The notes below the pieces were generated by a model that was given only the letters and a program-made list of their open reading frames with translations, was not told the origin of the DNA and did no database searches. A program made the translations under genes and the position numbers. DNA of 64,000 nt from Emiliania huxleyi CCMP1516 (Eukaryota; Haptophyta; Isochrysidales; Noelaerhabdaceae), in the NCBI RefSeq assembly GCF_000372725.1, contig NW_005198965.1:622156-686155 (forward strand), given 5' to 3'. Shown here in pieces: positions 60,784 to 64,000 of this stretch; within the stretch, counting starts at the first letter, position 1, and each line of letters starts with the position of its first letter.

Positions 60784-62121
60784 GAGCGCCAAGGCTGCTG
60801 CGCAAAGGCGGCCGCGCCTTGATTTATGCTCGCTGTCCGGGAGAAGAGAAGGGCCGCCGTGAGATTTTCTCTTTTTTGTTTTCGGCCCGGTTCTTCTTCT
60901 TCTTCTTCAACAATGGCGACCGCACCTCCAAGCACAGCGGGGTGCTGCAGGCCGCCCAGAATGCCATCCGGGGCGCGCTCGGTCGGCAGCATCATCCTCG
61001 GGGACGAGGAAGAAGTGACGCAACACCTCAACGACACGTCCGCATGTTGTTGTCCGCATGTGTGAGTGTTAGAGTTGTTTGGTATTGCTAAAATCTCTCT
61101 CACCACTCACGTCCGTCCGTGACCGAGCGACATCTGCTCGGCGTCTCGCGATTTCGCCACGATGCGGGACGTGTGTTTTGGGACGTAGATTACGAGGTCA
61201 AGTGCTGGAACCCGCTCATCAAGTCGACGACGGCGGGGAGGGGCTCGTGGGACAATGGTTGCAACGTGGCGTCGGTGGGCCACCTCTACGGGTTTGGAAA
61301 CACGCTAGACAAGGCGTTGACGGGGGTCGTGGGGGTGCAAGGAGCGTGGCCGTCAGGTGGACGGACCGCTCGATCACTCGACTGGGAAAGGATGGGTGGG
61401 TCAAAGACCACGCGTACGGAGACGGGTCACGGGTGGCGTGGGTCAAGAAGGATGCAGGCTGGAAAGTGGATGGGGGCGCAGTACTACAACGCGAGGTGGG
61501 TCAAGAAAGCCATAACGCGGCTGGTGCTCGTATGGCTGCAGCGGCGGACGACGCCGCCAACCAACATCAAAAAAGAAGGAGGGTTTTGATTGAGCGTAAC
61601 CAATTGGGAGAGAGAGAGACCAATTGAATAAGCAAGCAAGCGGCACACCGCGGCTTCTTACTTACTTACTATCAGATACTCGTACGCTCGACCAGAGAGA
61701 GAGAGAGAAGATATTTCGACCACAGTCAGTGGGGGGAGAGAGTGAGTCTCTTGTGTGCCGTGGAGGGTGCCTGTGTCGCCTAGTTAGTTCCGCCGCACGG
61801 ATTTACCCTTCATGTAATTCCCACCGACGCTGTCGTGAGAGTGAGATCGCTTAAAGAAAGAAAGAAAACAGACAAGCAAGCCAAGGAAGGAAGGGATGGG
61901 AGGGACACATGCATGCTGTGACAGGTTTCTCTCGTTCCCGTGTACCTACCTGTGTTAGTGCCTGTGCGCGCCAGTCCCGTGCCCAGCGTATAAATAAATA
62001 GAGCAGAGAGATGGGCGACGCACGAACACAGAGGCACAGCGCGCACGGCGCCCCCCGCAGCGGTTTGGAGCACTTGGAGGTTCGGGGTGTAATTTTCCCT
62101 CGGCAACCACGTCAGCGACCG
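60784..62121. other. Divergent intergenic region, about 1.3 kb
   Basis: Contains a MITE end (61072-61101, matching the nested 48-kb MITE), a G-rich frame starting MTERHLLGVSRF (61119-61589) that I do not accept as a gene, AG-rich tracts (61605-61735), and R1 copy c. No gene supported. Confidence 0.45.
61955..62037 (+). promoter_or_regulatory. R1 repeat copy c, possible core promoter of the canopy-like gene
   Basis: GTTAGTGCCTGTGCGCGCC head, then TATAAATA at 61989-61996 and AGAGATGGGCGACGCAC. The TATA-like box lies about 130 bp before the ATG at 62122, in sense orientation. The ATG inside the repeat (62011) is in frame with the gene and would add 37 residues ahead of the signal peptide. The promoter role is inferred. 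Confidence 0.5.
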
Positions 62122-63768
62122 ATGGGGCCGGCTGGGCTGCTCGTCGCTGTCGCTGCCACAGTCAAGCCGAGCGCGCACGCGCAGTGCGCGGCGTGCGCCC
62201 GCGTCACCAGCTTGCTGGGCGATCTCTTGAATCGGACCAAGGAGTCGCTCGAGGTGAGCCGGCGCGTGCACGAGGAGGCGGCGACCAAGATACAAAAGGC
62301 GCAGACAAAGAGGTGGCTGAAAAACGAGTACCACGTCGCGCTGCGGGCTGCGATCGAGGAGGAGATGGACATGGTGTGCAAGCGCGACGAGCTGGTTGCG
62401 ACAAGGGCTCTCTCGCTCGCGTGCGCCGAGCTGATCGATGCGCATATTGACGAGCTGCCTCGCGCCATCCTCGACGCGGACGCCGGCTTCTGCGCCAAGG
62501 CGGTCCACGGGTGCGACAGCGAGACGATGGAGGCGTCCGCCCGCGCCTTCACCTCGTCTCTGCGCAGCGAAGCGCCGCCGGCCGCCGGAGAGAACGCCAC
62601 CGCCGACGGACTCGTGGCGAGGCTGGTCGGATCGACTATCAACCGGTGGGTGCACGCGGCGGGCGCGAGCGGGCACGCGCTGGTGATGCTGCACGAGGGG
62701 CCTCGCAGCGCGCCGGCCGATGGCGCGGCCGACCCGGTCGCCGCTCTCTTCTACCGGCTCGCCGCGGCAGCCAACGGGTCGGCGGCCGCCAGGCCGCTGC
62801 TGCGGTACGGGCAGCTCGACGTGGCGGCGAACGACCCGCCCGTCGACACGCCGCCGCCTCCCTCGGGCGCGGGCTCGCGCCTGGTGCTGTGGAGGCGTCA
62901 GGCGGGCACCGCCGCGCCGCCGGTCGCGCTGCCCGAGCCGGGCGAGGACGGGCTCGGAGGGCGGAGCGACGAGGAGGTGCGCACGCGGCTGCTGCAGTGG
63001 CTCTCGTCGACGCTAAACACGCACGAGGGCGGCGCGCTGCGCGGCGCGCTGCAGCTCTCGCTCGTGCGAGAGCGGCGCGAGGCCAAGGAGGCTGGCTCGG
63101 CCGGCTCCACGGAGGCGGCCGAGGCCAAGGGCGGCAAGGGCAAGGGCAAGGGCAAGGAGAAGCCGCCGCCGCGCCGCAAGGCAAAGGCGAGCGAGACGAG
63201 GCCTCCGGCCGCGGTGGCGCGGGCGCAGGAGTGCGAGCTGTGCGGCCTCGTCTTCGAGCGGATGGAGATGACCCTCTCCTCGACGCGCGCGGAGCTCGCG
63301 CTCTCCAAAGACGCGGCGGAGCGGAGGCAGGCGCAGATAGACGGCGTGCAAAAGGCGCAGACCCGGCGCTGGCTCAAGCTCGAGTACGCGCAGAACCTGG
63401 CCGCGGCGCTGGAGGACATGGTCGACGGCATGTGCAGCGGCGTCGGCCTCAAGAACGCCGCCTGCAAGCCCGAGCCCACCGGCGAGCCGCAGCGCTGGTC
63501 CGACGCGGCGCTGCGGCGAGGCGGCGGCGGCGGCGGCGGCTTTGACAAGTCGACCTGCGAGGCGAGGGTGGGCGCTCGCTGCTCCGCGCTCGTCGACGCG
63601 GCTGCAGACGCGCTGCAGCGTGCCGCGCTCGACGGCCGCGACGCGACCGCTTGCGCTTCCCTCCTCCGGGGCTGCTCGGTCGAGACGGCGCAAGCGTTCA
63701 ACCACAGCTATACCCCCGACGGCGACGCGCCGCCGCCGCAGGGCAATGCGCCCAAGGACGAGGTGTGA
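62122..63768 (+). CDS. Canopy/saposin-B-like secretory protein, two-domain
   Basis: 548 aa from the ATG at 62122, chosen because it begins a signal peptide (PAGLLVAVAATVKPSAHA, cleavage about residue 20). Two homologous modules follow. The first is CAACARVTSLLGDLL, then KAQTKRWLKNEYHVALRAA and CAELIDAH ... CAKAVHGC. The second is CELCGLVFERMEMTL, then KAQTRRWLKLEYAQNLAAA and ARCSALVDAAADAL ... ASLLRGC. The CxxC opening, the RWLKxEY helix and the late Cys pair match canopy (CNPY, DUF3456) proteins, ER chaperone helpers of the saposin-like fold. Here the module is duplicated around a roughly 250-aa insert with a Lys/Gly stretch (KGGKGKGKGKEKPPPRRK). Family assignment is by motif pattern. Confidence 0.75.
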   Translation: MGPAGLLVAVAATVKPSAHAQCAACARVTSLLGDLLNRTKESLEVSRRVHEEAATKIQKAQTKRWLKNEYHVALRAAIEEEMDMVCKRDELVATRALSLACAELIDAHIDELPRAILDADAGFCAKAVHGCDSETMEASARAFTSSLRSEAPPAAGENATADGLVARLVGSTINRWVHAAGASGHALVMLHEGPRSAPADGAADPVAALFYRLAAAANGSAAARPLLRYGQLDVAANDPPVDTPPPPSGAGSRLVLWRRQAGTAAPPVALPEPGEDGLGGRSDEEVRTRLLQWLSSTLNTHEGGALRGALQLSLVRERREAKEAGSAGSTEAAEAKGGKGKGKGKEKPPPRRKAKASETRPPAAVARAQECELCGLVFERMEMTLSSTRAELALSKDAAERRQAQIDGVQKAQTRRWLKLEYAQNLAAALEDMVDGMCSGVGLKNAACKPEPTGEPQRWSDAALRRGGGGGGGFDKSTCEARVGARCSALVDAAADALQRAALDGRDATACASLLRGCSVETAQAFNHSYTPDGDAPPPQGNAPKDEV

Positions 63769-63789
63769 GGAGGGTGAGAGTGCGCGTGC

Positions 63790-63965
63790 TAGTGGCGACT
63801 GCTCGGCCCGATCACGGCATGGCGGTGCTCGACGGCAAGCTCTACACTTCGGGGGGATTCGACGGCGACTCCCTCAGCTCGGTGGAGCGACCACACTCGA
63901 GTACGACCCGGCCGAGAATGTGGTGGCGTCTACCTCCGCGGACGGTGGTGAGATCGATGGCTCTA
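63790..63965 (+). pseudogene. Kelch-repeat fragment with a frameshift
   Basis: A single kelch-like unit: PDHGMAVLDGKLYTSGGF then GDSLSSVE in one frame, continuing LEYDPAENVVAS in another, with the shift near 63890-63900. Normal kelch repeats read SVERYDPxxNxW, so one short indel would explain it. Only one repeat is visible before the window ends. It may be a degraded copy or part of a spliced gene continuing to the right. Confidence 0.45.
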
Positions 63966-64000
63966 GGTTGGGATTTTCTTTTTGAGAGCAGCGGGGCTTT

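Noticed and set aside
61119-61589. 156-aa frame starting MTERHLLGVSRF
   Set aside because: Trp/Gly/Arg-rich translation of a G-rich strand, right next to a MITE end; no family features and no neighbour support. Kept only as a note.
62011-62121. Upstream in-frame ATG of the canopy-like gene
   Set aside because: It lies in the conserved part of the R1 repeat and would bury the signal peptide; the ATG at 62122 is preferred. Still noted as a possible alternative start.

Overview
The window looks like nuclear DNA of a GC-rich microalga with a secondary red-type plastid. A haptophyte (prymnesiophyte, Emiliania/Gephyrocapsa-like) fits best; a pelagophyte is the main alternative. Grounds: a lumenal protein with signal peptide, transit peptide and twin-arginine thylakoid signal; dense genes on both strands; very short introns (about 40-150 nt), many starting with GC rather than GT; long CA/GT microsatellites; and eukaryote-only families (IP3 receptor, kinesin, mid-SUN protein, XAP5, phosphatase inhibitor-2). 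This is inference from sequence alone. No prokaryotic operon, CRISPR array, rRNA or convincing tRNA, and no virus-like element, was seen.

Layout. 0-12 kb: a 121-bp foldback element, a GT microsatellite, a plastid-lumen protein, a possible beta-barrel protein, a PPPDE (deSUMOylase-like) peptidase, a small spliced membrane protein, two copies of a dispersed repeat (R2) and a polytopic membrane protein. 12-23 kb: a class I methyltransferase, a 10-bp-period array, a phytol/polyprenol kinase, a 983-bp foldback element, an adenine/adenosine deaminase, a PH-domain protein next to a GLTP lipid-transfer protein, and two weak hypothetical genes. 23-31 kb (minus strand): a chromatin-reader gene with MBD-like units and a PHD finger, one of whose introns is filled with telomere-like repeat, then an FCP/SCP-type phosphatase and a SABATH-like methyltransferase. 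31-38 kb: a gene whose six exons fuse an amino-acid dehydrogenase to a FAD amine oxidase (about 879 aa), a PHO88/SND3-like ER protein and a kinesin. 38-51 kb: a mid-SUN protein, a tail-anchored unknown, XAP5/FAM50, inhibitor-2, a 635-bp TIR element carrying a nested MITE, and a large Pro-rich extracellular-type protein. 51-64 kb: a 2,996-aa IP3 receptor (minus), a two-domain canopy/saposin-like secretory protein, and a frameshifted kelch fragment.

Exon models rest on reading frame, splice signals and known family sequence; no transcript was available. Of 24 introns I could place, about 10 are best explained as GC-AG, 13 as GT-AG and one is ambiguous. The strongest points for follow-up are the dehydrogenase-oxidase fusion, the telomere-repeat intron with duplicated AGGT boundaries, the GC-AG abundance, a TATA-bearing dispersed repeat (R1) upstream of two genes in sense orientation, and the nested MITE with a matching empty site.
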